64,000 nucleotides of DNA from Tillandsia leiboldiana. Taxonomy: Eukaryota; Streptophyta; Magnoliopsida; Poales; Bromeliaceae. A program made the position numbers and the translations under genes. Below, one piece after another: positions 22,501 through 35,300 of the stretch. The number at the start of each line of letters is the position of its first letter. Position 1 is the first letter of the stretch. The notes beneath the pieces were generated by a model that saw only the letters and a list, made by a program, of their open reading frames with translations, was not told where the DNA came from and made no database searches. Where the stretch lies: assembly GCA_029204045.2 (NCBI GenBank), contig CM055074.1, forward strand, positions 14,187,164 to 14,251,163, given 5' to 3'.

Positions 22501-24723
22501 CTGTAAACTCCTCCAGAAATGCGAGACAAACCTCGGGTCTCTATCTGATACGATGGAAACGGGTACCCCGTGCAATCTAACCACCTCAGCCAAATACACC
22601 TGTGCCAGTCGCTCCATCGGCCAAGTCATCTGAACCGGTAAAAAGTGGGCGGACTTGGTAAGTCTGTCCACGACTACCCAGATAGCATCCGCTCCCGTCT
22701 GTGCTCTCGGCAACCCAGTGACAAAATCCATGGTAACATGTTCCCATTTCCATTCAGGGATTGGGAGACTCTGTAACTTGCCAGCAGGCACACGATGCTC
22801 AGCGTTTACTTGCTGACAAGTTAAACAATGTGCTAAAAATCTCCCAATGTCTCTTTTCATCCCATTCCACCAAAACTGTGCCTTGAGGTCCCTATACATC
22901 TTAGTCCCACCAGGGTGAATGGTATAAGGTGTATAGTGGGCCTCTCTCAAGATCTGCTCTCGAATCTCTGTATCCATAGGCACGCAAGCTCGGTCCCTGT
23001 ACCGCAGTACTCCCGAAGCATCCACTGAAAAATTCCCTGTCAAACCGGTCTGGATCTGCTCTCGAATCCTCATCAGGTGGGGGTCCTCACTCTGTCTCTC
23101 CCGAATCCTGTCCAACAGAGTGGGCTGCACGACTAGAGACATAAGTCTAGCAGAGACCCCAGGGGACACAACCTCGAGCTCCAACCGCCTCATCTGCTCA
23201 AGTAATGGCGCCTGATCGGTGATCATCAAAGATAGACTCTGTACTGCTCTCTTGCTCAGGGCATCAGCAACCACGTTGGCCTTGCCAGGATGGTATAATA
23301 TGTCTACATCGTAGTCCTTTAACAATTCCAACCATCTGCGCTGTCTCAAGTTGAGCTCCTTCTGTGTGAACAGGTATTTCAAGCTCTTGTGGTCGGTGTA
23401 AATCTCGCAGTGCTCCCCATACAGGTAGTGGCGCCATAACCTTAGTGCGAAAATCACTGCAGCTAGCTCCAGGTCATGGGTAGGGTAATTCTTTTCATAA
23501 TCCTTTAGTTGCCGAGAGGCATAAGCGATTACCCTTCCCTCCTGCATCAGCACGCAACCAAGTCCACTGTGCGATGCATCACTGTATATCACGTATCCTT
23601 TCCCCATAACAGGGAGGGAAAGGATAGGAGCCGACATCAATCTGTTCTTTAATTCCTCAAAGCTCCTCTGGCAATCCTCACTCCAAATAAACTTAATCCC
23701 TTTTCGCGTCAGACGAGTGAGGGGTGTGGAAAGTTTCGCAAAACCTTCCACAAACCGACGGTAATATCCAGCTAAGCCCATAAAACTGCGGACCTCTGAT
23801 ACCGTCGTCGGTCGGGGCCAATCCCGGACTGCCTCGATCTTCGCCGGGTCTACTGCCACTCCAGCGGCTGAAATCACATGGCCCAAAAAGACAACCTCCC
23901 GAAGCCAGAAATCACACTTAGATAACTTGGCATACAACTTCCTTTCTCTCAGAAGTTGCAGCACAATCCTCAAGTGCTCCTCGTGCTCCACATCGCTCCG
24001 GGAGTAAACCAGGATATCATCAATAAAAACAACGACGAACCGATCCAGGTATGGTCGAAAAATACTGTTTATTAAATCCATAAAAGCAGCAGGGGCATTT
24101 GTCAATCCAAAAGGCATGACGGCGAACTCATAATGCCCGTACCGCGTCCTGAATGCCGTCTTTGGGATGTCCTCGGCCTTCACCTTCAATTGGTGGTAAC
24201 CAGACTGTAAATCAATCTTTGAGAAGACACAAGACCCTTGCAGCTGATCAAATAAGTCATCAATACGCGGCAAAGGGTACTTGTTCTTGATGGTCACTTT
24301 ATTCAGCTCTCGATAATCAACACACAGTCGAAGTGATCCATCATTCTTCTTCACAAATAGCACCGGCGCTCCCCAAGGCGATACACTCGGTCTAACAAAG
24401 CCTTTGTCCATTAAATCCTGGAGTTGCGCCTTTAACTCTCGCAGCTCAGCCGGTGCCATTCGGTAAGGAGCCTTAGAGATTGGCGCAGTTCCTGGGACTA
24501 CGTCAATCAAAAACTCAGCCTCCCTATCCGGCGGCATATGAATCAGCTCTGGAGGAAACACATCCGGGAACTCGTGGACAATAGGGATATCTGCGAGTCC
24601 CGGTGCCGCCGTAGGCTCCTTAACCACAGACGCCAAAAAGGCCACGCATCCACTGCGCATCATCTGCCTCGCACGGGAAGTCGAAACTACCGAGGCGAAG
24701 AAAGCACTCTGGCACCCCCTGTA
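22501..24723 (-). pseudogene. pol: Tekay pol: RT, RNase H, integrase (first part), split by D upstream and A downstream
   Basis: The ORF at 22447-24663 covers it; its last 18 codons are Copia LTR. RT shows YRMAPAELRELK, LCVDYRELN and FIDDILVYS (about residue 217). RNase H shows DASHSGLG (about 357) and THDLELAAV. The integrase zinc region shows HPGGTKMYRDL and CLTCQQV (about 581-610). The core begins MDFVTGLP (about 645) and continues to SDRDPRF before the insertion. The frame continues upstream through 24721-24723 into the gag/PR frame once D is removed. It is interrupted but otherwise open. Confidence 0.93.
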
Positions 24724-25107
24724 AACAATGTTGGGTTATGTATAATTGGATCTAAATAGGGGAAAAAACACCTAGAGGGGGGTGAATAAGTGTAAACAAT
24801 AAACACTCAAAAATCTTTGCGATATAAAACCCAATGCGGAAAAATAAATAACACGCAGAGATTTTTACGTGGAAAACTCCAAACCGGAGTAAAAAACCAC
24901 GGGACCGATAACACGGTGAAATCCACTAGAATTAAACACGTACAAGGTGATATACCGTACTCACACACGACTCAACCTTTTCCATACGCTCCTAGTTGAT
25001 CTTCTCCGCTCGCTCCACGACGCTTCTCGAATCCACGATCTGCGTCCAACGCCGAATCCACGACGTCCAACGTCGACTCCACGACGTCTGACCGAATCCA
25101 CGGTCTT

Positions 25108-25284
25108 TGTGACACCCCCGGAATTTGGATTAGTCCTCTATATAAATGATATAATAGGACTAAATCTCTAACCCGGCTATAGCATTTTGGATGGTAGCAA
25201 GATCCAAGAGGAACATGAGAGTAAAGCGTGCTAGAGCTAGAGTAGTTCTAGGATGGGTGACCCCCTGGGAAGTGGGGCGTCATA
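25108..25284 (+). repeat. Cassandra 5' LTR, 177 bp
   Basis: Starts TGTGACACCCCCGG. It ends GTCATA where the 3' LTR ends GTCACA, so the terminal CA has decayed to TA. The 5S-like part (about 25212-25276) reads AGTAAAGCG where the other copy keeps the 5S text AGTTAAGCG. Confidence 0.9.
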
Positions 25285-25286
25285 GT

Positions 25287-25299
25287 TGGTATCAGAGCC
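25287..25299 (+). other. Cassandra primer-binding site
   Basis: TGGTATCAGAGCC, complementary to initiator tRNA-Met, 2 nt after the LTR. Confidence 0.9.
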
Positions 25300-25383
25300 A
25301 TTCACCAGCCGGAAATGTGAGATGAGTCTCGACTGAGCCAGGGTTATATAGCGGGTAGAGCGAGGCTCCCCGGCTAATGATCG

Positions 25384-25410
25384 TTGTGAGTGGAGTGTAG
25401 CTCCTCACAA
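25384..25410. repeat. Hairpin in the Cassandra interior
   Basis: TTGTGA/TCACAA outer arms and GGAG/CTCC inner arms enclose a short loop. It is the only strong local fold that I see in the 222-bp interior. Its function is unknown. Confidence 0.5.
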
Positions 25411-25492
25411 GGTCGGCTAAGGCTAGCGAGACGAGTCTCACATCGCCTGGTGCTTGTGAGTGTGCTTGAGCCTGACGTGGACGTCAGGGCTT

Positions 25493-25506
25493 AAAGGGGG
25501 GAAGAA
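25493..25506 (+). other. Cassandra polypurine tract
   Basis: AAAGGGGGGAAGAA directly precedes the 3' LTR. Confidence 0.85.
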
Positions 25507-25683
25507 TGTGACACCCCCGGAATTTGGATTAGTCCTCTATATAAATGATATAATAGGACTAAATCTCTAACCCGGCTATAGCATTTTGGATGGTAGCAAG
25601 ATCCAAGAGGAACATGAGAGTTAAGCGTGCTAGAGCTAGAGTAGTTCTAGGATGGGTGACCCCCTGGGAAGTGGGGCGTCACA
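25507..25683 (+). repeat. Cassandra 3' LTR, 177 bp, with intact-looking 5S internal promoter boxes
   Basis: The stretch 25611-25674 aligns by eye with the 3' two thirds of plant 5S rRNA: A-box-like GTTAAGCGTGCT, intermediate AGAGTAGT.CTAGG, and C-box GATGGGTGACC. It should be annotated as TRIM sequence, not as a 5S rRNA gene. Confidence 0.88.
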
Positions 25684-26655
25684 GTCTTCACCCAGTAGCA
25701 CGCTTCGAATCCACGAACGTACCTCGCTCCGAATCCACGAGAGCGGTTGCACCTTGAATCCACAAGGCCACGCGAGTCCACGCGCCGATTTGGGATAAAT
25801 CGTTGATTTTTGGGTGGTGATGATCCGCCGAATACTTAGATTAGAAATAGATCGGAAATACCATCTAAGTATTCATTGATTTGATTCTACTCAAAATGTG
25901 AGTATGAAAACCTAGAATCAAATCAATCAATATAGATGAAGAAACATAGGGTAATATCTATTGATTTCCTTTCTTCTCTATAGGTGGATTCATATGGCCG
26001 TATTTTTGATTTGGATATGACGGCTTCCACGGCTTAAGCGGCTTCACCTAGAAAAATGAATCATAGGGTCTATTTATAGGTTAGAAACCCTTGGAAAAAG
26101 ATAAGAATAAAAAACTATCCTTTTCTGGAATTTTACATGACGACGATCCGGATCGGAGTTCGGCGATCCGGATTGTAGTAGCGAGAAAAACAGTTTCCAG
26201 AAAAACAAAGGTTCGGGATCCGGATCGAAGTGCCTGATCCGGATCGTTCATACAGTTTCAACAAACACCAACGTTCGGGATCCGGATTGGAAAGCCTGAT
26301 CCGGATCGTTCATAAAACATGGTAAAACCAGTGTTCGGAATCCGGATCAAAGGAGGCTACGATCCGGATTGAACTTGTGTATGAACGAACACCCTTCGGG
26401 ATCCGGATTGCAAAGTCTGATCCGGATCCTGAACATGTCCCATGTCCAGTTTTTTATATTTATGCAATTACAAGTTCATCCAAGTGTTTCTACACTATAA
26501 GAAGTATTCGGATCACCAAAGATATTAAGTTAAACATACCTGATCCTTTTGAATTCTTCTTTATTGAGATTGAGTTATATGATCCAACCTTCTTTTCCTT
26601 CAATCTTCAAGACTTAACCGAATTCACGAAATACGCCAACTTAAATTCCGTAACA

Positions 26656-26667
26656 ATCTCCCCCTTT
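26656..26667 (-). other. Polypurine tract of Copia D
   Basis: AAAGGGGGAGAT on the element strand, directly before the 3' LTR. Confidence 0.85.
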
Positions 26668-27379
26668 GGCGGTTTCGTGACAAAACATAAATCCACTCAA
26701 GAAAATTCAAAAAGATATTTTTGTTGCTATCACCATACAACAAAAATTTACAATGAGATCCGAATAAAAATAGATACATGAGTTAAACTCCTAAAACAGA
26801 CTCTAGACTTAGACATTTGTACTCTCTGCAAAAGAAATCATTCTTGACAAAAGAAATCGTTAGATACCTCAAGAATTTTATGTCATTCAAAAATCATACA
26901 CAGAGATGAAGTTTATACTCATTTATACTTATCATGACATTTATACATTCAGATATGTAATTAGATCATAATTAAAAACCAACATATCTTGTATGCAATC
27001 AAGATCCAAATGTCACAAAATTGTTAGTAAACATCAACTTGTTAGTTATATTACATGCCCAAATAGTTAGTCGAATAGTTAGTCGAGGTATGCATTCAAA
27101 CCAAATACAAAACCAAAAGTTGAAGTTATACTTACCTTTCAAGTTGAGGTTATACTTACCTCCATAGTTTCAAGTTTCTCACAAACATTGTTCATTGTTT
27201 ATACTTCTCTCTCCCCCTTTTTGTCAAAAAAGTTAGCCAAAAATTACCAAAATAGAGAGAATAGTTAACAGTTCAAGTACCAAAAGTGTGAGAACTAAAA
27301 CGAAAAACTAAAATCTTAAAACCTGCACAAGAAAAAAGAAAAAAATCTGCACAAGAAAAAGAAATTAGAAGGATACGGA
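26668..27379 (-). other. 3' untranslated stretch of Copia D with internal PPT-like tract
   Basis: Non-coding. ACAAAAAGGGGGAGAGAG on the element strand lies at about 27205-27223, some 550 bp from the functional PPT, at the same place as in A and F. Confidence 0.7.
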
Positions 27380-28832
27380 TTATTCAGACTCATCTGAACT
27401 GATACAGCTGAGTATTTGGAAGATTTTCTTTAATCGTTTGTTCATTGATGACTGATTCTTGTTGACCTTCTTTATTTCTTCCTTTACCTCAATAAGTTCA
27501 TTTGATATACGTTCTTGCTCGTTGGAGAGCCTTTGCTGTTCTTTATAGATTGAGGTAACTGATGCATCATCATCAGAAGTTGATGGAGGTGCTCGTTGTG
27601 CTGCATGTGCTGGTTGGACTGGAGGGGTTGCTGCCGGTGCAGAGGTTGTTGCTTGTTGTTGTTGGGCTCGTTGTCGGTGAGGAGGTAATATGGGCTCATC
27701 TTGCTTTGTCGAGAGAGACTTTACAATAGTTGTTTCATTGATCGTTCCTAGACTGTGCATGTAGGAACTCGCACTTGTCTCAGCTTTAAATTTGCGAAGA
27801 ATGCGCATAATGATCATTGGATAAGGTAGTCTCTCTGAAGGGTGAGCATGTTCCACATAGCGTCCCATCCTCGCCCAGATGACGTAAGGAATGTTTAAGT
27901 TTGCTCCCATTGCTGCTGTGGGGTTTCCAAGAAGATAGAGGAACAACATCCTATCCCACCGAAGAACCTTTGTATTCATATTTGGAAGGACGTTATAGCA
28001 GATAATGAAGTTCAAAAAGCGAAACTCTGGTCGAAGTTCTTTTGAGAAAACGGAGTTTCCTGTCGACCGAGTATCTGGAAGACAGATTCCATCAACTACC
28101 ACTCTCCAGGAGTTGGTGTTGAAGATTTGATTCTTCAGATAATGAGCCCCATCAGCTCTGGCCGTCATTCCTAATACCTCTCCAATCAGTTGAGAGGTTA
28201 CTTTAATCTTAACAGTCTTGACCAATGTTTGAAAGTCTCGACGTCCGCTCTCCTGATCAACTAGATAGCAAGCATTTTGATAGAACATCCTCACTGAGTG
28301 AAGACAATACCCAGTGGTCTCGGGGAAATCGCAAATGGGAGCAAGACCTGTCTGGTCATACAGAGTCCCAAATGGCGGAGATCGTTCCTTCAAGGCCTTG
28401 ACATTAACATGCCTTTCGCCAATGCATTCCCTGTTCTCAAAGTCCTTCATCCTAGCAGAGCTGATAAAGTCTTGTGGAGGAGGCTGGCTATCAACTGGTT
28501 GCTTAATGGAAATTCCTCGAGCACTCTCCTCTTTTGCGAGCAACACTTTTTCTTTTTGTTTTCAAGGGAGTTTCTTCCATTGGGGCTTTTCCTTTTTCAG
28601 CAGCAGTAGGCGGAGCCTTTGATTTTGAAGTCTCTGCAGGGGCTTTCCTTTTTGAAGCAGTGGGAACAGTTGTTGCTTCAACTTGAAGCTCATCCCAATC
28701 AATTGATTCCGTTTCAAAGTCCGTATCGGAATCATCCTTTGATTTCTTCGCTTTCTTAGCCTTCTTGGGCTTGACAGTATCTCTCGTATGAACCATAGCA
28801 GCCAGAAGGAAAATGATCCAGGTGATCACCAT
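27380..28832 (-). pseudogene. Accessory 'env-like' ORF of Copia D (one frameshift)
   Basis: Two frames overlap: 28503-28832 (N-terminus) and 27380-28546 (rest). A 1-nt shift lies near 28520-28545, in the basic cluster around KRKSVARK. The parts match A: hydrophobic start ITWIIFLLAAMVH, acidic stretch with DWDEL, central domain (ECIGERHVN ... LIGEVLGM ... RWDRMLFLYLLG ... LPYPMIIMRIL), a Pro/Gln-rich linker, and a C-terminal predicted coiled coil ending in SSDESE. About 484 codons in all, the same length as A after its stop is ignored. Function unknown. Confidence 0.8.
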
Positions 28833-28860
28833 TGCTACTAGCTTCTTGTGAAAAGAAATC

Positions 28861-29242
28861 CTATGGGAAACACCTCAAGAACACGAAAAATTGTTAATTT
28901 TCAAAAATTTGTAAAATTGTACCCAAACAATCATTATCGTGTAGAGAGACTAAGAATCAAATTAGTTTTGCAAAAAGAATTTTAAAAATAGATCAATTGC
29001 ATGATTTTCGAAAATTCCCATTATATGCCCTAAAATCGAAATTTTTGAAATCGAAGCCCAAAAATCCGTTTATCTTGAGAATACCTAGCATATAATCAAA
29101 ACTAATCTACCCAGAGTTCTTATTTCAAAAGAAATTTGATCAAAAACCATCCACAAATGAAATAGATACAAGAATTTCATCACGTTTTGAGGAAGAATAT
29201 GAAAAACTGTGAAAAACCGAGATTTTGATCAATAAAACTTAC
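28861..29242 (-). other. Predicted 382-bp 5' UTR intron of the accessory ORF (copy D)
   Basis: Donor CCAA|GTAAGT at 29242 and acceptor TCCCATAG| at 28861 on the element strand. The ATG at 28832 follows after 28 nt. Confidence 0.6.
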
Positions 29243-29355
29243 TTGGAATCGAAGAACTTGAGTTTGAAAGATTCCAAGATGAATGAAATATAGAGAGAGA
29301 AGCTCTGGAGACTTTTGAACAAAAGATTGAAGTAAAAGAAATCAAAACCCTTTTG

Positions 29356-29480
29356 TTCTATATAAAACCCTAGCCGCGATCCGGATCAGTTCGTGATTTC
29401 GATCCGGATCGGCTACCCGCAGAGAAAATCTGCGTTCGGGATCCGGATCGGCATGTCCAATCCGGATCGGCTCCAACTTT
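29356..29480 (-). promoter_or_regulatory. Predicted internal promoter of the accessory ORF (copy D)
   Basis: Four ATCCGGAT palindromes (about 29378-29468) precede TTTATATAGAAC (about 29355-29366) on the element strand. Confidence 0.6.
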
Positions 29481-29489
29481 TTCTTTAGA

Positions 29490-30403
29490 AAATTTCAGAA
29501 AAATTCTAGAAAAACCAGAAAAAGATTGTAAGTATTTTTGTGTATCAACTTTAAACGAAAATCATCGTTTCATACAACAAGAAATAGATTATGCCAAATC
29601 TATCAATAACATCCAACAAATGAAACGAAAATTTATAAAAATTAAATCCCTTAAAGTTGAACAACTTCAATTACATCTAACTTGATCTTATGAGTAATGC
29701 CTTTATCAAATCATCAATTCGGTAAAGAAACTGAAATACAAAGATCAATAGATGTCTGAAATCCCAGATAAGTTAGATAATATATCTAGTCAATTTATTG
29801 AAGAGAGTGGCTCTTTGAGCATCTTTCATTAAAATTCCACCTTATACCAACCTTGAAATTTTGACAGAGTCAAGTATTTCAATATGCATTTTATTTAATC
29901 AAACTTGAAAAACCTTGCTTGGTATACATGTGGTAGCTGCACACAGTACTCGGACGACCGAGGTGGTAGCTCTTTCCTCCATGTGGTGGTAGTTTTCACA
30001 CTCCTCATTGGGATGTAACTTTTTCCACATCTTTTGAGCATAATACTTTTTCTTTGACTCCCCCTCAATTGGTTATCAATTATTTAAGATATAAAGTATT
30101 CAACCAAAAATTGATCTCGATTTCATACTCGACTAAATAGTCAAATAAGATAATAACTATACCAAGAGATCATTGAGAGAGAAATTGACTTTGATCAAAA
30201 CAAAGATGAGTTAATTGACATAAATGATCATTGCATCAAATGAAATATTATGATATCTAAAGCATAATAGATTTCTAAATATATAAATGGATGCAGTTAA
30301 AGTCAATAAAACTAATGCTCAATTAATGTACTATGTCTAAGCATAGATGATGAACAAAAACACAAAAACAAAACCTAACCTAAACAAAAGTTTCAAAAAG
30401 AGG
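29490..30403 (-). other. pol-to-accessory-ORF spacer of Copia D
   Basis: Non-coding. It carries the conserved inverted repeat CTCGGACGACCGAG at 29949-29962. Confidence 0.7.
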
Positions 30404-32385
30404 TTATTTCAAGGAAAGCATTCCAATTGCTTTACGCAAATGAATAAAACGTTTTTGATCCAAAGGTTTTGTTAAAAAGTCAGCTAATTGATCTTCAGTT
30501 GAAATGTAGGAAATTTGAAGAATATTTGATTCAACTAGCTCTCTAAGAAAATGATATCTAAGTTCAATGTGTTTTGTTCTAGAGTGCAACACAGGGTTTT
30601 TTGAAATGTTAATAGCACTAGTGTTGTCACATAAAACAGTTACCGAAGTTGCTGAAATCCGGAAGTCGCTCAACACGCTTTTCATCCAAATGAGTTGAGT
30701 TGAACAACTACCCGCTGAGATGTATTCCGCTTCGGCAGTCGAGAGTGCAATGCAGTTTTGCTTTTTACTATGCCATGCAACAAGGCAATGGCCAAGATAA
30801 AAACATGCACCACTCGTACTTTTCCGATCATCCACAGATCCTGCCCAATCGGCATCTGAGTATCCAATAATATCTAGACTTGTTCCCATAGGATACCAAA
30901 TTCCGAAATTAATGGTTCCTTTGATGTACCGGATGATCCGTTTTACCGCTTTCAGGTGAACCTCCTTTGGTGCTGATTGATATCTCGCGCAAATCCCAAC
31001 ACTAAAGGATATATCCGGGCGACTAGCTGTGAGGTAAAGTAGACTTCCAATCATACTTCGATAAAGTTTCTCGTCTACATTCTCACTAAGAGATTCACTT
31101 CCTAATCCCTTATTGCTAGTTCCCATAGGAGTAGGAAAAACTTTAGAATCTTCTAATCCGAATTTCTTTACCAACTCTTTAGCATACTTGGATTGACACA
31201 GATGGATGCCTTCACCATTTTGTTTCACTTGCAATCCAAGAAAGTATGTCAGTTCGCCCATCATAGACATCTCAAATTCGCTTTCCATGGTTTCTGCGAA
31301 TTTAGAAGCATCATTATCCTTTGTTGCTCCAAAAACAATGTCATCGACATAGATTTGTGCAACAATGAAGTTATCTTGATAATGCTTCACAAAGAGAGTC
31401 TGATCTGCTCCCCCTCGAGTATAGCCCTTCTCCAAAAGGTGCTTTGTCAACCTTTCGTACCACGCTCGCGGTGCTTGTTTTAAACCGTAAAGATTTTTTC
31501 AAACGAAAAACATGGTTAGGTAGTTTACAGTCTACAAAACCTTTCGGTTGAGCCACATAAACTTCCTCATTTAAAAACCCATTTAAAAACGCGCTCTTAA
31601 CGTCCATTTGAAAGAGTTTTATTTTAAAGTGACAAGCAATAGCGAATAAGATACGAATGGACTCGAGTCTAGCTACAGGGGCGAACGTTTCATCAAAGTC
31701 TATACCTTCTATTTGAGAGTTGCCTTGAGCAACTAAACGTGCTTTATTCCTGATGATGGTACCATCCTCATTTTTCTTGTTCTTGAAAATTCATTTAGTA
31801 CCGATCACATTGTGTTGCTTCGGAGGCGTCGTTAATTCCCAGACTTTGTTTCGTTCAAACTGATGGAGCTCTTCCTGTATTGCTTCAATCCAGTAGTCAT
31901 CCTGAAGAGCTTCATCGACGTTCTTTGGTTCGATCGAGGAAACGTAACAAGCGAATCCACAAACCAACTGTCTCCAAGTTTTGACTCCTTCTTGTGGGTC
32001 TCCAATAATGTTTGATTCAGGATGATCCTTGGAGATGCGTAACATTTGATGTAATGGAGTACTCGGAGGTACATGAGATGATTCCTGCACATCAGATAAG
32101 CTTGAAGAACCATTAGATGCATCATTAATATTGGAAGTATTATCATGAGAAGATGCATTTACAGGAGTATCATCATCAAGAGAGATATCAGGGGTAGATT
32201 TATCAGATTCAAAGTGGAAAGCTTCATCTACTTTAACATTTATGGATTCTACGATCGTTTTAGATTCCAAGTTAAATACCCGATATGCTCTACTATTTGT
32301 AGAATAACCCAAGAAAATCCCTTCGTCACTTCGAGAGTCAAATTTTCCAAGATTTTCACGGTCACGTAAAATATAACACAATTCC
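30404..32385 (-). pseudogene. pol: Copia D pol, 3' part: end of integrase, RT, RNase H (deletion, stop, frameshift)
   Basis: Open pieces are 31791-32381, 31371-31607 and 30404-31450. Integrase loses about 70 bp near 32378-32384, compared with A at about 18551-18625. RT has TGG to TGA after IGTK (about 31791) and a short deletion at KKALYGLK (about 31492). The last piece is open from TKHLLEKG through the RT site YVDDIVFG to the RNase H end at 30404. Not functional as it stands. Confidence 0.92.
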
Positions 32386-35300
32386 CGGGCGCAAATAAAC
32401 TCGATTAATAATATAGATTGCAGTGTTCACAGCTTCAGCCCAAAAATGTAGCGGTAAATTCCGGCTGTGAAGCATAACACGTGCCATCTCTTGTACAACC
32501 CTGTTTTTGCGCTCGACTACACCATTCTGTTGAGGTGTATAGGGTGCTGAGAATTCATGTTTAATGCCATTGGAAGTGCAAAAATCAATGAATTTTGAAT
32601 TTATGAATTCTCCACCTCTATCACTTCTAACACGAATGATCTTTTCATTCTTTTCAATCATAATACGAAGGCAAATCTCGTGAAAAGAATCAAAAGTATC
32701 AGCTTTCTCTTTTAAAAATGCTACCCATGAATACCTAGAGAAATCATCAACCAATAAGAAAATATACCATTTACCTCCCAAGGATGGTTGACGTGTCGGC
32801 CCCATTAAATCCATATGCAATAATTCCAAGGGATGTTTGGTACCGACGTGATTCAAGTTCTTGTGTGCAGTCCTAGATTCTTTTCCCTTTTGACAACCAC
32901 CACACACAATGTTTTGTTTAAGTGAAAGTTTAGGAACCCCCTTGACCACGTCTTTGTTTGAAATTCTAGCAAGTTCCTTAAAATTTATGTGTCCTAGCCT
33001 TTCATGCCAAAGTGTTTCATTATTCAAAGAGGCTAAGTTACAATTTTCAGAAATTTTATTGGGAACAACATAACAATTGTTTTCAGATCTAACCCCTTTT
33101 AAAAAGAAAACATGATCCTTATCAGTTACAATGCATTCAACAGATGAAAAATTAACAGAAAAACCATTGTCACAAAGTTGACTGATACTTATGAGGTTAG
33201 TCTTAAGCCCATCAACAAATAACACATTATTCAGAATCGGGCCATCTGGAATAGCTACTGTTCCTTTTCCAACAATTTTGGAAGACTGACCATCTCCGAA
33301 AACTACAAGTCCTCCGGAGATTTTCTCAAAATTTTGAAAGCAGTTTTTGTCACCGGTCATGTGACGGGAACAGCCGCTATCCAGATACCAAGACGAATTA
33401 TCATATGCATGCAAGGAAATATTTGTAACAAGACAAGGGAAGATTTCACCTTTGCGTACCCAAACCTTTCGAGTTTTGGTGTACGTCGGAAATGATTGTG
33501 AAGTTGATACCTTTGGTGAAAGCGTCTTGTGTGATCCATCGCTTTTCCTTGAAGTCGTCGTCGTCTTGTTTGATGAACTACCGAGGCTACTTTCCTTCGA
33601 ATAATTTGCATTTGATTTTCGAGGAATCACCCTTTTGGTAGTCGTTGCAAGAAGTGCTTGAGTTGAGCGTTTGGCTCCCATCTTGCAATTTCTCCTTATG
33701 TGCCCTGCAAAATTACAACGAAAACATACCTTAGTGCTTGAGGATTCCGAAGAGGGTGAAGTAGGCTTGTTGTCGTTGCTTGTCGTGAATTCCGGTGTCG
33801 GAAGAGGAGATACCGACTGAGGCACAAAAACTGTCCCAACCGAACTAAAATTGTCTTCAGTTCGATTGTATCCGAGGCCGAACTTGTTTGATTGACCAAG
33901 ACCAAGAAGCTTATCCAACTTACTCCTTCCTGATGAAAATCGCTGTAAGTCATCCTTGAGTTGGAGAATGGTCTCTGTCATTTCCAATTTTTCCTGTCGA
34001 CCCTCGCCGTTGAGCTTCAAGAAGTAATTCGCTTTGTTCACCATATCTATATAATTCTTGTCGAGTTGCTCATTGGACTCTTGAAGGGAAACATTTGCTT
34101 TTATCAGATTATCCCTTTCCACTACAAGATCGGTCGAGAGAGAAGTTACCCTTTTTACTTCTTCTTCGAGATCCTGCAATCTCCCTCTCAACCCCTTGTT
34201 TTGCTTAGCCAGTTTCTTTGAATCCCTCAAAAGTCTGTGGTAGGCTAGAGCAAAATCTTCACCTTCCGAATTATCCGATTCATCGTCCGTTGCAATCTTT
34301 TCAACAGTGGAGTTGGACAATGACTCGGATGTACTTGCCATTAAGCACATGAAGGGTGAAGATGTGGACGCATGGAACGCCGTTGCGTTATCTTCTTCAT
34401 CACTTGACGATGACTCATTTGACGATGAGGTGTCATCCCAAGTGACGGCTTGCATCGCCTTCTTCTTGGACGGATTCTTATTAGGACATTCCGTTGAGAT
34501 ATGGCCGTATCCTCGGCACTTGAAGCATTGGACTTGTCCTTCTGTGCTTTTCTTATCCTTAGAAAAACCCTCTTGCTTTCTTGACATGTAACTTGAAGAA
34601 CCCTTGCCTTTCTTCCACTTTCCGAAGGATGGAGTTTTGCTTGAATTACCCCTTCGAAAATTTCGGTGAAACTTCCTTGTCAAGAGAGCGAGCTGCTTCT
34701 CAAAGTCCTCCATAGATAGGTTCTCGTCATCGCCTGAGGAGGATGAATCCGCGTCTTCTTCTTTTGTTGTTTTCAAAGCATAACCTGAAGACTTAGAAGA
34801 GGATGCCTTTCCCGAAGAATAGTTAGTAGGAAATGTCATTTCATATGTTTGTAAAGAACCAACTAATTCTTCTACACGGATTTCGTCCGGGTGTTTAATA
34901 GTTTCAATGGCTGTAACCTTGGAACGAAATCTTTCAGGAAGAGTTCTTAGTAATTTTCTTACAACTTTAAATTCTGGAATCTTCTCTCCCAAGTTAGAAC
35001 ATGAGTTTACGATGTCTTGCAATCGTGTGTAATAGTCTGTGAACGATTCAATTTCTGCCATGAAAATAGAGTCAAACTTGCTCGTAAGCATTTGCAGTTT
35101 CTGAATCTTCACAAGGTTAGTTCCCTCATGCGTAACTTGAAGAACATCCCAGATTTCTTTCGCAGTCTCACATGCCGAGACGCGAGAGAACTCTGTTTGA
35201 GACAAAGCATTAAATAGAGCATTAATCCCTTTGCCATTGTAAGAAGAAAAATCTATCTCTTCCTTGGTCCATTTCGACCTAGGTTTGATGGTGCGAACAT

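Larger units (their letters stand above)
25108..25683 (+). mobile_element. Cassandra-type TRIM (576 bp) with 5S-rRNA-derived LTRs
   Basis: Two 177-bp terminal repeats (25108-25284 and 25507-25683) flank a 222-bp interior. The target-site duplication GTCTT is at 25103-25107 and 25684-25688. The 5' LTR is followed by the PBS TGGTATCAGAGCC (25287-25299). The 3' LTR is preceded by the purine tract AAAGGGGGGAAGAA (25493-25506). Both LTRs carry 5S rRNA-like sequence, including GTTAAGCGTGCT and GGATGGGTGACC..CTGGGAAGT, which is the defining trait of Cassandra. It has no coding capacity and must be copied by enzymes of other elements. The LTRs differ at about 2 of 177 positions, so it is very young. 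Confidence 0.93.
24729..26655 (-). mobile_element. 3' LTR of Copia D, enlarged by a nested Cassandra TRIM
   Basis: Element-strand ends are TGTTACGGAATT and AACCCAACA. It is interrupted at 25108-25683 within the GTGGATTCG repeat region. The ATCCGGAT array lies at about 26145-26430. Confidence 0.95.

Noticed and set aside
25216..25276. 5S rRNA gene
   Set aside because: The 5S-like text lies inside both LTRs of a TRIM with TSD, PBS and PPT, and only part of 5S rRNA is present. It is Cassandra sequence.
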